This document shows positions 9,631-18,758 of a DNA stretch of 64,000 bases, one piece after another. The DNA is from Eubacterium sp. GTDB lineage: Bacteria > Bacillota > Clostridia > Lachnospirales > Lachnospiraceae. A program made the translations under genes and the position numbers. The stretch lies in assembly GCA_017480495.1 (NCBI GenBank), contig JAFVAQ010000029.1, forward strand, positions 18,964 to 82,963. Reading direction: 5' to 3'. Numbering within the stretch: the first letter of the stretch is position 1; the number at the start of each line of letters is the position of its first letter. Below the pieces are notes generated by a model that saw only the letters and a program-made list of their open reading frames with translations, was not told where the DNA came from and did no database searches.

Positions 9631-10443
9631 TTATTTCTTTCTGATAGCTGATAGGCTCTTCTTCATTCGCTCGTCAAATTCGGTGTAAAAATCTTTTTCA
9701 AAATCATATGGATCCATATAGAAATATTTTAGGCAAAGCTTCATTACTTCCTTGATTCTCATCTCGCCTTCAGCCCTTATCGCTTCCGCCTTCCACTTTC
9801 TATATTCTTCCGCCTTCATAGCGTCCCACTTCTCAGCGTCTCCAACTATTCCAGCATACACTTCCAACTCACCTTCATCGATTTCACTTATCCTTTTACT
9901 TTCGTATCCAGACATCTCGCGAATCTCAGCTACCTTTTTCTGTTCAAATCCTAGAAATTTATGCCACTTATTTATGAATTTCGAATTAGTCTCCAGATCC
10001 TCTATCCCCAGCCATTCTCTAACAGTAACAGGGGTTCTATCCTGGACAACACATTCCTTTACTTGAAGGATATATTTAAAGTCGCCATTTTGATATATCC
10101 TGCCTAGAGGAAAGAGTCTACAGATTCCCGGTCTCAAGGTATGTACTAAACATCTTCCATTTTCAAGGAACTTACAACCCTTATCCATTTTTAGATGAGG
10201 AAGAGCCACTCCGTCTATCATGGAGATTTCTATATAGAAACCAACTAACAGTTCATCGAAGCTCTTACCACTCGCCCGACACAGGTTGTAAATGTCATAC
10301 GGCGTAAGTACTATTGACTTACCCATATCTGTTTCACAGCAATGACTGCATCCCTTGCAGCCTTCTGTGCCTAGCAGCACCTCATCCTCCGGCCCATATA
10401 TATTGCCGTCAGATATATCTTGTATATCCTCATATCTAAGCAT
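9631..10443 (-). CDS. YkgJ-type cysteine-cluster protein (putative metal/Fe-S binding)
   Basis: 270 residues. The N-terminal half carries the CxxCxxCC-type cluster CKGCSHCCETDMG (29-36) and a second set, CKFLENGRCLVH followed by RPGICRLFPLG, matching the YkgJ/zinc- or iron-chelating family. The C-terminal half (150-270) is helical and charged, without a recognised domain. The function of the family is not settled; iron-sulfur or zinc binding is the general expectation. It lies 26 bp after purH and 11 bp before mnmA, in the same direction, consistent with one operon. Confidence 0.82.
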   Translation of the reverse strand: MLRYEDIQDISDGNIYGPEDEVLLGTEGCKGCSHCCETDMGKSIVLTPYDIYNLCRASGKSFDELLVGFYIEISMIDGVALPHLKMDKGCKFLENGRCLVHTLRPGICRLFPLGRIYQNGDFKYILQVKECVVQDRTPVTVREWLGIEDLETNSKFINKWHKFLGFEQKKVAEIREMSGYESKRISEIDEGELEVYAGIVGDAEKWDAMKAEEYRKWKAEAIRAEGEMRIKEVMKLCLKYFYMDPYDFEKDFYTEFDERMKKSLSAIRKK

Positions 10444-10469
10444 TTCAGTTTTCCTTTACAGGATTATTT

Positions 10470-11648
10470 TTAGTGATGGAAAAGTCTGATACCTGTGAAG
10501 CTCATTACTATTCCATACTTGTTACAGGTTTCAATTACATTATCATCTCTGATTGATCCACCTGGCTGAGCAATGAACTCAACACCACTTCTGTGAGCTC
10601 TCTCAACATTATCTCCAAATGGGAAGAAAGCATCAGAACCAACGGATACTCCTGTGTTCTTCTTAAGCCATTCTTTTCTCTCTTCTCTTGTGAATACAGC
10701 AGGCTTCTCTGTGAAGTACTTCTGCCACTCGCCTTCGCCGATTACATCCTCGTAGTCATCGCTTATATATACATCGATAGTATTGTCTCTATCTGCACGT
10801 CTGATATCCTCCTTAAATGGCAGGTTCAGAACCTGTGGTGACTGACGAAGGAACCACTTATCAGCCTTATCACCTGCAAGTCTTGTACAATGGATACGTG
10901 ACTGCTGTCCAGCACCGATACCGATAGCAGCGCCATTCTTTACATAGCATACTGAGTTTGACTGTGTATACTTAAGTGTGATCATTGCTATAGCAAGATC
11001 GATCTTAGCTGAGTCAGGAAGCTCCTTAGCTTCTGTAACAATATTTGAGAAGAAGTTGTCATCGATAACGAGCTCATTTCTTCCCTGTTCAAATGTAACT
11101 CCGTATACATCCTTTGTCTCACTTGGAGCTGGTGTATAGTTTGGATCTATCTGAATTACGCAATAGTTTCCGTTCTTCTTAGACTTAAGAATCTCAAGAG
11201 CTTCATCTGTATATCCTGGAGCAACGATTCCGTCTGAAACCTCTCTCTTTACAAGCCTTGCTGTATCAGCATCACATACATCTGAAAGTGAGATGAAATC
11301 ACCAAAGGAGGACATTCTATCTGCACCTCTTGCTCTAGCATATGCACATGCAAGTGGGCTAAGCTCTCCCATATCCTCTACCCAGTATATCTTCTTCTCT
11401 ACATCTGTAAGAGGAAGACCTACAGCAGCACCTGCTGGAGAAACATGCTTGAAAGATGTAGCAGCTGGAAGGTTAGTTGCCTTCTTCAGCTCCTCAACTA
11501 ACTGATAACCATTGAAAGCATCCAGAAGGTTGATATATCCTGGCTTACCGCAAAGTACTGTAAAGGGAAGATCACTTCCGTCCTTCATGAAAACTCTAGA
11601 AGGCTTCTGATTTGGGTTACATCCATACTTAAGTTCTAATTCGTTCAT
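10470..11648 (-). CDS. purH: AICAR transformylase, stand-alone (PurH C-terminal activity only)
   Basis: 392 residues. The sequence matches the formyltransferase half of PurH, with the catalytic Lys-His pair in SFKHVSPAG (K67, H68) and the substrate-binding segments SNSVCYVKNGAAIGIGAGQQSR and SDAFFPFGDN. The enzyme transfers a formyl group from 10-formyl-THF to AICAR, the ninth step of IMP synthesis. The N-terminal IMP cyclohydrolase domain of normal bifunctional PurH (about 520 residues) is absent; that step is supplied by the separate purO-like gene upstream. An AGGAGA ribosome site precedes the ATG. The intergenic space to purO is filled by an inverted-repeat element. Confidence 0.92.
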   Translation of the reverse strand: MNELELKYGCNPNQKPSRVFMKDGSDLPFTVLCGKPGYINLLDAFNGYQLVEELKKATNLPAATSFKHVSPAGAAVGLPLTDVEKKIYWVEDMGELSPLACAYARARGADRMSSFGDFISLSDVCDADTARLVKREVSDGIVAPGYTDEALEILKSKKNGNYCVIQIDPNYTPAPSETKDVYGVTFEQGRNELVIDDNFFSNIVTEAKELPDSAKIDLAIAMITLKYTQSNSVCYVKNGAAIGIGAGQQSRIHCTRLAGDKADKWFLRQSPQVLNLPFKEDIRRADRDNTIDVYISDDYEDVIGEGEWQKYFTEKPAVFTREERKEWLKKNTGVSVGSDAFFPFGDNVERAHRSGVEFIAQPGGSIRDDNVIETCNKYGIVMSFTGIRLFHH

Positions 11649-11675
11649 TTCTATTCTCCTTTTTTATTTAACCCG

Positions 11676-11833
11676 CCTGAAATTATATATACCTTTTTCA
11701 ACACTGCTCTCGCACAGTGCGGGTTACCCCTAGCGGCCGCTTCGCTCGCTAAGCTCTCACTTCGTACTTCGTACTCGTGAATCGCTAAGCGCCGAGACCC
11801 GCAATGGTTTCAAAAGGTATATATTATTTCAGG
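11676..11833. repeat. 158-bp element with 22-bp terminal inverted repeats (MITE-like)
   Basis: The ends at 11676-11697 and 11812-11833 are inverted copies matching at 21 of 22 positions (CCTGAAAT...ACCTTTT). The interior is far more GC-rich than its surroundings and has nested complementarity, including TGCGGGT near 11717 against ACCCGCA near 11797, and runs of CTTCG/GAAGC-type short repeats. There is no open reading frame. The form fits a small non-autonomous mobile element or a transcribed structured RNA between purO and purH. Only one copy is present in this window. Confidence 0.65.
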
Positions 11834-11861
11834 CTCATTTATAATTATGCAATTTATAATA

Positions 11862-12575
11862 TTACTTATTCTTATTTACGATTTTGGTTTCAACCTTGCC
11901 TGTTTCGATATCGATGAAACGTGTGAAGAGTGATACTTTGTTGTCTTCATTAAGGGCGTTCCAAACTGTTTCTGTAAATGTATCTAGGTCATCTGTCTTA
12001 ATTTCAACAGGTGTTGGCTCTCCCTCATAGCTTGGAAGTGGATTTCCGTCGCCCATATATGTGTGAATGAAATGTCCCTCACCAGCCTTTGGATTATCAT
12101 AGCTAAATGTGAATCTCAGGCACTGATCTGGATCACCGTTATTTGACTTAAGGATAGACATCTCATATGTATATCCATCTTCTACATGAAGTACACCAGA
12201 TATTCTAGGTGTATAGTTAGGAGCATCTGGCTCAAACTCACGATTTCTAAGAGACTCCTCAAAGGTATCTCCCTGCTCCATATTCTCGAAAATAGTATCT
12301 GTCTGATCACCATTTGTTACGATAGTATCTGTACCACGAACTCTTACTGGTGCATATATGATAAGGCTTGGATCCTCAAGCTTTGCTGGATCAAACGCCT
12401 CTGTTCTTATTCCCTCACCTTCTGTTACGAATACTCTGTTACGACTGTTCTCAGAACGTCCCATAATAAAGTAAGCAATTGCTGCCTTCTTACCATCTGG
12501 AGTGCATCCAATAACGATACCTCTTCCTGGATAGCTGGTTGCTCCGATTTCTGCTGCTAAATCAACTCTTTTCAT
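11862..12575 (-). CDS. purO: IMP cyclohydrolase, PurO (archaeal-type) family
   Basis: 237 residues. The opening segment ending in SYPGRGIVIGCTPDGKKA, with MGRSENSRNR and the conserved D/N-rich middle, matches the PurO family of IMP cyclohydrolases first described in methanogens. It closes the second ring of the purine by converting FAICAR to IMP. Its presence directly upstream of an AICAR transformylase that lacks the cyclohydrolase domain supports the assignment by complementation of function. The ATG has a perfect AGGAGG eight bases upstream. The upstream hairpin at 12636-12665 separates it from the HAD gene. Confidence 0.88.
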   Translation of the reverse strand: MKRVDLAAEIGATSYPGRGIVIGCTPDGKKAAIAYFIMGRSENSRNRVFVTEGEGIRTEAFDPAKLEDPSLIIYAPVRVRGTDTIVTNGDQTDTIFENMEQGDTFEESLRNREFEPDAPNYTPRISGVLHVEDGYTYEMSILKSNNGDPDQCLRFTFSYDNPKAGEGHFIHTYMGDGNPLPSYEGEPTPVEIKTDDLDTFTETVWNALNEDNKVSLFTRFIDIETGKVETKIVNKNK

Positions 12576-12635
12576 TTTATTCCTCCTTCAAATTGGTTTT
12601 ATATTTATTCCCAAATACTTCTTTTTAGAATAAAA

Positions 12636-12665
12636 GCCATCTGGGCAAACATTTACCCAGACGGC
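12636..12665 (-). terminator. intrinsic terminator after the HAD gene
   Basis: A stem GCCGTCTGGG / CCCAGATGGC with a 10-base loop, read on the minus strand, is followed by TTTTATTCT. A weaker T-run on the other side could make it bidirectional. It separates the HAD phosphatase gene from purO. Confidence 0.75.
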
Positions 12666-12791
12666 CGGTTTTTCATCTATATACTGTGCTTCCCGTGGTA
12701 AACTCCACTCAAATCCGTCAGTCACACAGCTACAATCTATTCTACATAGAGCCATGTTCAAAGTCAATATTCAAAATAGCTAAAAATCGCC

Positions 12792-13655
12792 TTATTTATC
12801 GTAAGATTCATGCTTATCTCGCACATGTTTATCTTCTAATATTTCGTAGGCAGCTGTCTTATCAATTATGGCCTTTAGAAGCTTATCTATCTCAGCTCCC
12901 TCTGAATAGTCCGCAGGAGCAAAATATCGGATACGATTATCTCTCAGCATCTTATGAACACGGTCCTTATTCTGATTCTCAGGATTATATACTCCTATCG
13001 AATGTCCACCATTTATATTAACAAGCTTCATGCAAGGAATATCTGTATCACTGTCTCCTATGTAGACCATATTTCTAAAAGGAACCCTCATATTTTCAGG
13101 CTCGAAATATTCATTTACATCCTCATCATTTATATCCAGGACACCCTTTTCAATTCTGAAGAGAAACTGCGTCTTATTTGTATAGTTAATAACCTGCGCT
13201 GGCCAAACTGCCATGCCTCTATCATCATAGTAAAAGCTGCTGGCATAAACCTTTGTAAAGGCTCCATTTTTGGCAATGCTCGTGCCATCAATCATTTCCT
13301 TAAGTCCAGAGGAAATGATATAATGCTCCACCTTCACATTTCTCTCTTTACCATATTCATTGATTCTGTCAAACCAGCCATCAACCCCTGGAAAAAGCTG
13401 AACTCGGCTTCCATACTCTTCCAGCTTCTCTCTGTTAAAAAGAAGACGACCTCTCGCCTCATCCATCATTACATACATATAAGCTAGATTACTATCCATC
13501 TCATTTGCCTGTGCAAGGGCATTTGTCTTCTCCCAGAATTCATCTACATCATATCCCACAGACTGGATATATCCCTGCGCCTGCATATCGGTAGGTGAAA
13601 GCGTCTTATCAAAATCATAACAAATAGCCAGTACGGTCTCTTTTTTATCCCCCAT
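12792..13655 (-). CDS. HAD-superfamily hydrolase (phosphoserine-phosphatase-like)
   Basis: 287 residues. HAD motif I is CYDFDKTLSPTDM (D14, D16), motif II lies around IISSGLKEMIDG, and motif IV is VYIGDSDTDIPCM. The long insert between motifs I and II (40-95) is a helical cap. It is probably a small-molecule phosphatase; the substrate is not predictable. A GGAGG ribosome site precedes the ATG. It stands alone between the sugar importer terminator and the purO terminator, so it is likely monocistronic. Confidence 0.82.
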   Translation of the reverse strand: MGDKKETVLAICYDFDKTLSPTDMQAQGYIQSVGYDVDEFWEKTNALAQANEMDSNLAYMYVMMDEARGRLLFNREKLEEYGSRVQLFPGVDGWFDRINEYGKERNVKVEHYIISSGLKEMIDGTSIAKNGAFTKVYASSFYYDDRGMAVWPAQVINYTNKTQFLFRIEKGVLDINDEDVNEYFEPENMRVPFRNMVYIGDSDTDIPCMKLVNINGGHSIGVYNPENQNKDRVHKMLRDNRIRYFAPADYSEGAEIDKLLKAIIDKTAAYEILEDKHVRDKHESYDK

Positions 13656-13721
13656 AATTACCTCCTTTTCTAGACGAACAATTCATTCTTAATTTTACAC
13701 CAGCCCTTTTCCCTAAACAAC

Positions 13722-13767
13722 AAAAAAATAAGGAGACCAGTAGGGACGGCCGAACAGTCCCTACTGG
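13722..13767 (-). terminator. intrinsic terminator of the sugar ABC importer operon
   Basis: On the minus strand the stem CCAGTAGGGAC / GTCCCTACTGG (13757-13767 with 13737-13747) encloses a 9-base loop and is followed within ten bases by TTATTTTTTT. It lies just after the last permease stop. Confidence 0.85.
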
Positions 13768-13785
13768 CCTCATATGCACATGGGA

Positions 13786-14844
13786 TTATTTTGTAAGAAG
13801 TTTCTTTTTGTTTGAGATAACTATTGACTGGATAACCAGGAAGAGACAAAGCATAGCTGCTATTGTTATGCCTGTCCACCAAGCCTGATCCAGACCTGCA
13901 GAGGAAACTATGTTCTGAATAGTTGATAGTGATAATACTCCGAAGAGGGTTCCGATAATATTACCAACACCACCTGAAAGCATTGTTCCTCCAATAATTG
14001 ATGATGCTATCGCATTCATCTCCATTCCACTTGCATGTGATGCTGAACCAGAACCAACATGCATGAAATATACAAAACCAGCGATTCCTGCAAGAACACC
14101 ACAGATAAGGTGTGACAGGAACTTAGTTCTCTTTACATTTACACCAAGCATCAGTGCACTCTGGCTATTACCACCAACTGCATAAAATGCTCTACCAAGA
14201 TTTGTCCATCTAAGCACTACGAAGAATATAAGAACAATAAGTAATGCTACTATAACTCCTACTTCTACGTAAGCATTTACATAGTTACCCAGCTTATTAA
14301 CTGAACCAAAACCAGGAACTATAACTCTTGTTTCTTTAAGTGCAACGAACTCTTCATTCTCTACGTTGAAAGGAGCTGTATGAACTATGGTCGTCATACC
14401 TCGGGCGAAGAACATTCCTGCCAGAGTAACGATGAATGGCTGAATATCAAGATATGCTACAAGGAAGCCCTGTACAAGTCCAAATGCAAGTCCTATACCA
14501 AGAGCAATTGCGATAGCTCCAAGCACGCTTCCGTTATGGAAATCAAGAAATACAGCGCAGCTCATACTTACAAGTGCAACTACACCACCAACGGAAATAT
14601 CGATACCGCCGCAGATCATTACGATACTAAGTCCAACAGAGGTAATGATAAGTGCAGCATTCGCATTTAAAATATTGAAAAATGTCTGTGGCTTCAGGAA
14701 TCCTTCTCCCTGGAAAATAATAGCACCTATATACATCAGGAAAAATACTACTATCGTGATAGTAAGAAGGAGATTTGTATCACTGGTTCTTCCAAACCAT
14801 CTGGAGATTATGGCACCTATACCACTTTTCTTCTTCTCAGGCAT
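13786..14844 (-). CDS. sugar ABC transporter permease (YjfF-like)
   Basis: 352 residues with about eight to ten hydrophobic helices and the BPD_transp_2 pattern, including GLSIVMICGGIDISVGGVVAL and the repeat-like GGNSQSALMLGVNVKRTKFL that docks the ATPase. It resembles the second permease of YtfQRT-YjfF furanose importers. It starts one base after the first permease gene and ends before a strong terminator. With the upstream ATPase and binding protein it forms a complete importer; the linked epimerase and kinase suggest a pentose such as L-arabinose. Confidence 0.9.
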   Translation of the reverse strand: MPEKKKSGIGAIISRWFGRTSDTNLLLTITIVVFFLMYIGAIIFQGEGFLKPQTFFNILNANAALIITSVGLSIVMICGGIDISVGGVVALVSMSCAVFLDFHNGSVLGAIAIALGIGLAFGLVQGFLVAYLDIQPFIVTLAGMFFARGMTTIVHTAPFNVENEEFVALKETRVIVPGFGSVNKLGNYVNAYVEVGVIVALLIVLIFFVVLRWTNLGRAFYAVGGNSQSALMLGVNVKRTKFLSHLICGVLAGIAGFVYFMHVGSGSASHASGMEMNAIASSIIGGTMLSGGVGNIIGTLFGVLSLSTIQNIVSSAGLDQAWWTGITIAAMLCLFLVIQSIVISNKKKLLTK

Positions 14845-14845
14845 A

Positions 14846-15904
14846 TTAAGCCACCTCCTTCTTCGTAGATTTAATCTTGTTAATGGACTGTGAAAAAGCC
14901 TTGCGGACCGCTGGAGAACTTACTACAACTAGAATTATAACGACTACAGCCTTGTAAGCTGACAGGGCATCTGAATTTACATTCATCTTATATAAAGTTG
15001 TCGTAAGGAACTGAATAACATATGCGCCTAGTATTGAAGCTGGCATGTTAAACTTACCACCACTAAGAGCATTTCCTCCAAGTGCAACTGCAAGGATTGC
15101 ATCCATCTCTATATCCTTTGCAATAACTGAGTAGTTGATAGTTGATAATCTACTAACCTTGATAAGACCAGCAACTGCCACGCAGAGGCCAAGGATAACA
15201 AATGTCAGGAACTTGATGAACTGAGGATTGATACCGTTCAGTCTAGAGGAACTCTCATTTATACCCACTGACTGAGTGTACAGACCAAGAGTTGTGAACT
15301 TCAGCACCAACATAACCACGATAACTGAGATCATAGCTATGAAGAATGGTGTTGGAATTGGAACTCCAGGAATATATCCTCCGTAATATCCGAATTTTGG
15401 ATCACTGATAATTGGAAGCTCGTTGTTGTTGATCCAAGCTGCTATAGAACGACCTGCTGTAAAGAGAATCAGTGTCGCAACCATCGGTTGTATCTTGAAG
15501 TAAGCAACGAGTATTCCGTTAAATGCACCAAAGAGCATTGATACTATGCATGCTACAAGGAAAGCAACAATTATAGGAGCTTGAAGCCCATCAGGTCTTG
15601 AATTTGTACCGCAAAGAACTCTAAGAATTACACTACCTGCAATAGCTATAGTTGCGCCCACTGAGATATCCTGTCCCCCCGACGCTGCTGTTACAAGTGT
15701 CATTCCTATAGCAAGTATGGCAAGCTCTGAACCATAATCAAGTATGGTTATAAGATATCCAGAAAGAACTGGATCACCAGCACTATTTGTTCCAAGTGTC
15801 ACTTTGAAGAAAGAAGGATCCATAAAAAGGTTAAAGAGAGCCATTACAATTATAGCTACTAAAGGTATAAGCAACTGTTTATTAAATACTTTTTTCTTAT
15901 TCAT
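14846..15904 (-). CDS. sugar ABC transporter permease (YtfT-like)
   Basis: 352 residues. Same family as the following gene, with AIGMTLVTAASGGQDISVGATIAI and the coupling segment SVGINESSSRLNGINPQFIKFL. The ATG at 15904 has AGGAGG eight bases upstream and overlaps the last codons of the ATPase gene; a GTG three bases earlier is also in frame. The two permeases would form the heterodimeric channel of a CUT2-type importer. Confidence 0.9.
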   Translation of the reverse strand: MNKKKVFNKQLLIPLVAIIVMALFNLFMDPSFFKVTLGTNSAGDPVLSGYLITILDYGSELAILAIGMTLVTAASGGQDISVGATIAIAGSVILRVLCGTNSRPDGLQAPIIVAFLVACIVSMLFGAFNGILVAYFKIQPMVATLILFTAGRSIAAWINNNELPIISDPKFGYYGGYIPGVPIPTPFFIAMISVIVVMLVLKFTTLGLYTQSVGINESSSRLNGINPQFIKFLTFVILGLCVAVAGLIKVSRLSTINYSVIAKDIEMDAILAVALGGNALSGGKFNMPASILGAYVIQFLTTTLYKMNVNSDALSAYKAVVVIILVVVSSPAVRKAFSQSINKIKSTKKEVA

Positions 15905-17444
15905 CACTCTCTCCTCCTTCCTCTTCTACTTTTTCTTCGCCACCAGCAATGGTCTTCATGATTCCACTCTGAGTAAGCTCTGCTCCCTTAAGCTCGCCAA
16001 CAACCTTTCTATCTCTCATTACAATGAGTCTTGAACAGGTTCTCAGCATCTCGTCTGTTTCAGAAGAAATAAATGTAATACTCATTCCTTCTGATGCAAG
16101 CTTAAGCACAAGCTTCTGAATATCTACCTTAGTACCTACATCAATACCTCGAGTAGGCTCATCCAGTATCAGATATTCTGGATGCATAAGCAGCCATCTG
16201 GCTACGATAACCTTCTGCTGATTACCACCTGAAAGAGATTTGATAGGTGTATCCGCCGAAGCTGTTTTTATATCTAGAAGCTTAATATATTCATCTGCAA
16301 GTCTGTAGGTTTCAGCCTTTGAAAATGGTCTGAAGAAGCCTCTAAGTACCTGCGCCGCAAGGATAATATTTTCTCTAACTGATAAGTCTCCAACTATACC
16401 ATCCAGCTTTCTATCCTCCGGCAGATAAGCTATACCATTTTTCATCGCATCTAATGGCTTGGTTATCTTAACATCCTTACCATTTTTCTTAACTTTACCT
16501 GTGATAACTCGGTCTGCTCCGAAGATTGCTCTTACGCATTCGCTTCGGCCAGATCCAAGAAGACCAGTGAAGCCATTTACCTCTCCCTTCTGAATATGGA
16601 AATCAAATGGCTTAATACCTGCATTTGACTGAAGTCCTTTAGCCTCAAAAACAGGAACCTCGTCACTCTCTACTTCTGTCTCTGCAGATTCTTCCTTGAT
16701 ATCTGACAAATCATCAAGCTCTTTACCAAGCATCTTTGAAACAAGTTCTACTCTTGGAAGCTGACTGATGTCATATTCTCCAACAAGCTTTCCATCTCTA
16801 AGAACTGTTATCTTGTCACATACTTCATATACCTGATCAAGGAAATGAGTAACGAAAATGATTCCTACTCCCTTTGCCTTCAGATCTCTCATGAGTCCAA
16901 ACAGCTTCTGAACTTCACTTTCATCCAGAGATGAAGTTGGTTCATCCAGAATCAGAACCTTACATTCCATATCCACAGCTCTCGCTATCGCAACCATCTG
17001 TTGTACAGCGAGTGAACAGCTTGCCAGCTGCTGAGTTGCACTTACTGCGATATCCAGAGACTTAAGGATTCTGTCCGCTTCCTCATTCATTTTCTTCCAG
17101 TTAGTAAACTTGCTCTTAGTTCTTCCTATGAACATATTCTCCGCAACTGTAAGATTAGGACACAGTGTTATCTCCTGATAAACTGTACTTATTCCAAGAT
17201 TCTGAGCATCCTGCGGAGAGTGAATATTCACCTCTGACTCATTACCCTTGAGGAATATCTTTCCTTCTTCTTTCTCATAAACTCCTGTTATAACCTTGAT
17301 GAGGGTTGATTTACCTGCACCATTCTCGCCCATAAGTGCATGTATTTCTCCTTCACGAAGGGTGAAGTCTACATCTTGAAGAGCTTTTACACCAGGAAAG
17401 ATCTTATATATATTGTGTAGTTCTAAAACTGCATTTTCTTTCAC
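15897..17444 (-). CDS. sugar ABC transporter ATP-binding protein (tandem, CUT2/RbsA-like)
   Basis: 515 residues with two ABC domains. Domain 1 has Walker A GENGAGKST (near 39-47) and Walker B VLILDEPTSSLD. Domain 2 has a degenerate P-loop (LLGSGRSE) but keeps LSGGNQQK and YLILDEPTRGIDVGTK, the usual asymmetry of RbsA/MglA/YtfR proteins. It powers the two permeases encoded downstream. The C-terminal tail (about 495-515) is very acidic. It is separated from the binding-protein gene by 107 bp containing a stem-loop. Confidence 0.93.
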   Translation of the reverse strand: MKENAVLELHNIYKIFPGVKALQDVDFTLREGEIHALMGENGAGKSTLIKVITGVYEKEEGKIFLKGNESEVNIHSPQDAQNLGISTVYQEITLCPNLTVAENMFIGRTKSKFTNWKKMNEEADRILKSLDIAVSATQQLASCSLAVQQMVAIARAVDMECKVLILDEPTSSLDESEVQKLFGLMRDLKAKGVGIIFVTHFLDQVYEVCDKITVLRDGKLVGEYDISQLPRVELVSKMLGKELDDLSDIKEESAETEVESDEVPVFEAKGLQSNAGIKPFDFHIQKGEVNGFTGLLGSGRSECVRAIFGADRVITGKVKKNGKDVKITKPLDAMKNGIAYLPEDRKLDGIVGDLSVRENIILAAQVLRGFFRPFSKAETYRLADEYIKLLDIKTASADTPIKSLSGGNQQKVIVARWLLMHPEYLILDEPTRGIDVGTKVDIQKLVLKLASEGMSITFISSETDEMLRTCSRLIVMRDRKVVGELKGAELTQSGIMKTIAGGEEKVEEEGGESDE

Positions 17445-17494
17445 AGCCTCACCTCATTTTTCTAATCATAATTTATGTCTTATAAAGAGCACGA

Positions 17495-17524
17495 GGGCGC
17501 AACATTTAGATCAATGCCGCACCC
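17495..17524 (-). other. intergenic stem-loop between binding protein and ATPase genes
   Basis: A 12-pair stem (three G-U pairs) with a 6-base loop can form on the minus strand. It lacks a strong T-run, so partial termination or protection of the upstream binding-protein message is more likely than full termination. This arrangement is common where the binding protein is needed in excess over the membrane subunits. Confidence 0.5.
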
Positions 17525-17551
17525 CCACACCCATGTATAAAGGTTTCTTAA

Positions 17552-18553
17552 TTAGATACCATATTTATCAACATCATCCTGTGTGATTGAAGAAGCATCG
17601 AATCCCTTCTCTTCCATGATGATAACCTTGTTTGCTGGCTTCTCACCCTTCTCAAGAGTCTTGATAACTTCATCAATGTAGCTAGCCTGGAATGGATTAC
17701 ACTGTCCATCATAGTTCCAGTTCTGAGCAAGGAGCTCTTCGAGCGCCCACTTGTTGCAGTCAAATCCCATAACTACTACGTCCTTACCAACACCGTGTGA
17801 GATGTTAGCCTTATCAAGTGCCTCAACTGCACCCTTAGCCATATCGTCGTTCTCTGCATAGATTACGTTGAAAGACTCACCTGAGTCGATAACTGACTGA
17901 ACGATCTGCTGAGCCTTCTCTGCATTCCACTCAGCTGTCTGCTGTGTAACGATCTTCCAACCATTGTCCTTAGCCATCTGATCAAGTGCTCCAGATCTAC
18001 CCTGCTGAGCAGCTGATCCCATAACACCCTGAAGGTGAATGATGTTGTACTCGCTGAGGTTCTGATCCTTAAGCCAATTAGCTGCTGTCTCGCCTTCCTT
18101 ATCCATATCAGATACGATAGAAGCTGCATAGAGACTCTCGTCTGCGTCGATTGTACGGTCGAAGAGGATTACCTGAATTCCTGCATCCTGTGCATCCTTG
18201 AGAACACTATCCCATCCTGATGTATCAGCTGCTGAAAGAAGAAGATAATCAACTCCATCCTGGATAAACTTCTGAGCTGCTGTAATCTGCTCATCATTCT
18301 TTAAGCTGTAAGCAAAGGAAGCATCATATCCATTTGCCTCACAGAACATAGCCTTGAGATCCTTGTCGTTAGCTGTACGATAACCTGACTCGTTTGGATC
18401 GTTGTTGATGATACCAACCTTAATCTTGTCACCGCCGCCTGATCCTGAACCTGAATCATCAGCTGCTTCCTTGCTTCCACCACAAGCTGCAAGGCCGAGC
18501 ACCATAGTTGCAGCAACTACTGTTGCCAGAATTTTCTTTCCGAATTTTTTCAT
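17552..18553 (-). CDS. sugar ABC transporter substrate-binding lipoprotein (YtfQ-like)
   Basis: 333 residues from the ATG preceded by GGAGGG; an upstream in-frame start at 18568 is less well placed. The signal peptide ends in a lipobox LAACG, followed by a Ser/Gly-rich linker, so this is a membrane-anchored lipoprotein. The mature part has the periplasmic-binding-protein type I fold with VDYLLLSAADTSGWDSVLKDAQ and VVMGFDCNKWALEEL, resembling YtfQ-type furanose binders. It heads the ATPase/permease genes, behind its own leader with two small hairpins (around 18585-18628). Confidence 0.9.
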   Translation of the reverse strand: MKKFGKKILATVVAATMVLGLAACGGSKEAADDSGSGSGGGDKIKVGIINNDPNESGYRTANDKDLKAMFCEANGYDASFAYSLKNDEQITAAQKFIQDGVDYLLLSAADTSGWDSVLKDAQDAGIQVILFDRTIDADESLYAASIVSDMDKEGETAANWLKDQNLSEYNIIHLQGVMGSAAQQGRSGALDQMAKDNGWKIVTQQTAEWNAEKAQQIVQSVIDSGESFNVIYAENDDMAKGAVEALDKANISHGVGKDVVVMGFDCNKWALEELLAQNWNYDGQCNPFQASYIDEVIKTLEKGEKPANKVIIMEEKGFDASSITQDDVDKYGI

Positions 18554-18758
18554 TAAAAAACCCTCCATTTCACTTTGACTTTTTCCAAAACCGCTGTTTT
18601 GGTTATCACCGTTTTACTGATGAGTAAAATATATCAAAGTATGAAGGATTATAATACGGAGTATCTTTTGAATAATTTTCAAATATTTATTTTATAGTTT
18701 TTTCAATTTTTCAATATTTTATTCAAAGTTTGTTTTTTTATTATTTATATTTTTCAAC

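Noticed and set aside
12954-13487. 177-residue plus-strand frame opposite the HAD gene
   Set aside because: Composition is that of an antisense shadow, and the minus-strand frame has clear HAD motifs.
13737-13767. Hairpin containing TAGGGACGG as another member of the palindrome family
   Set aside because: Only nine bases match, the TGAGTA/TACTCA ends are absent, and a T-run makes it a normal terminator.
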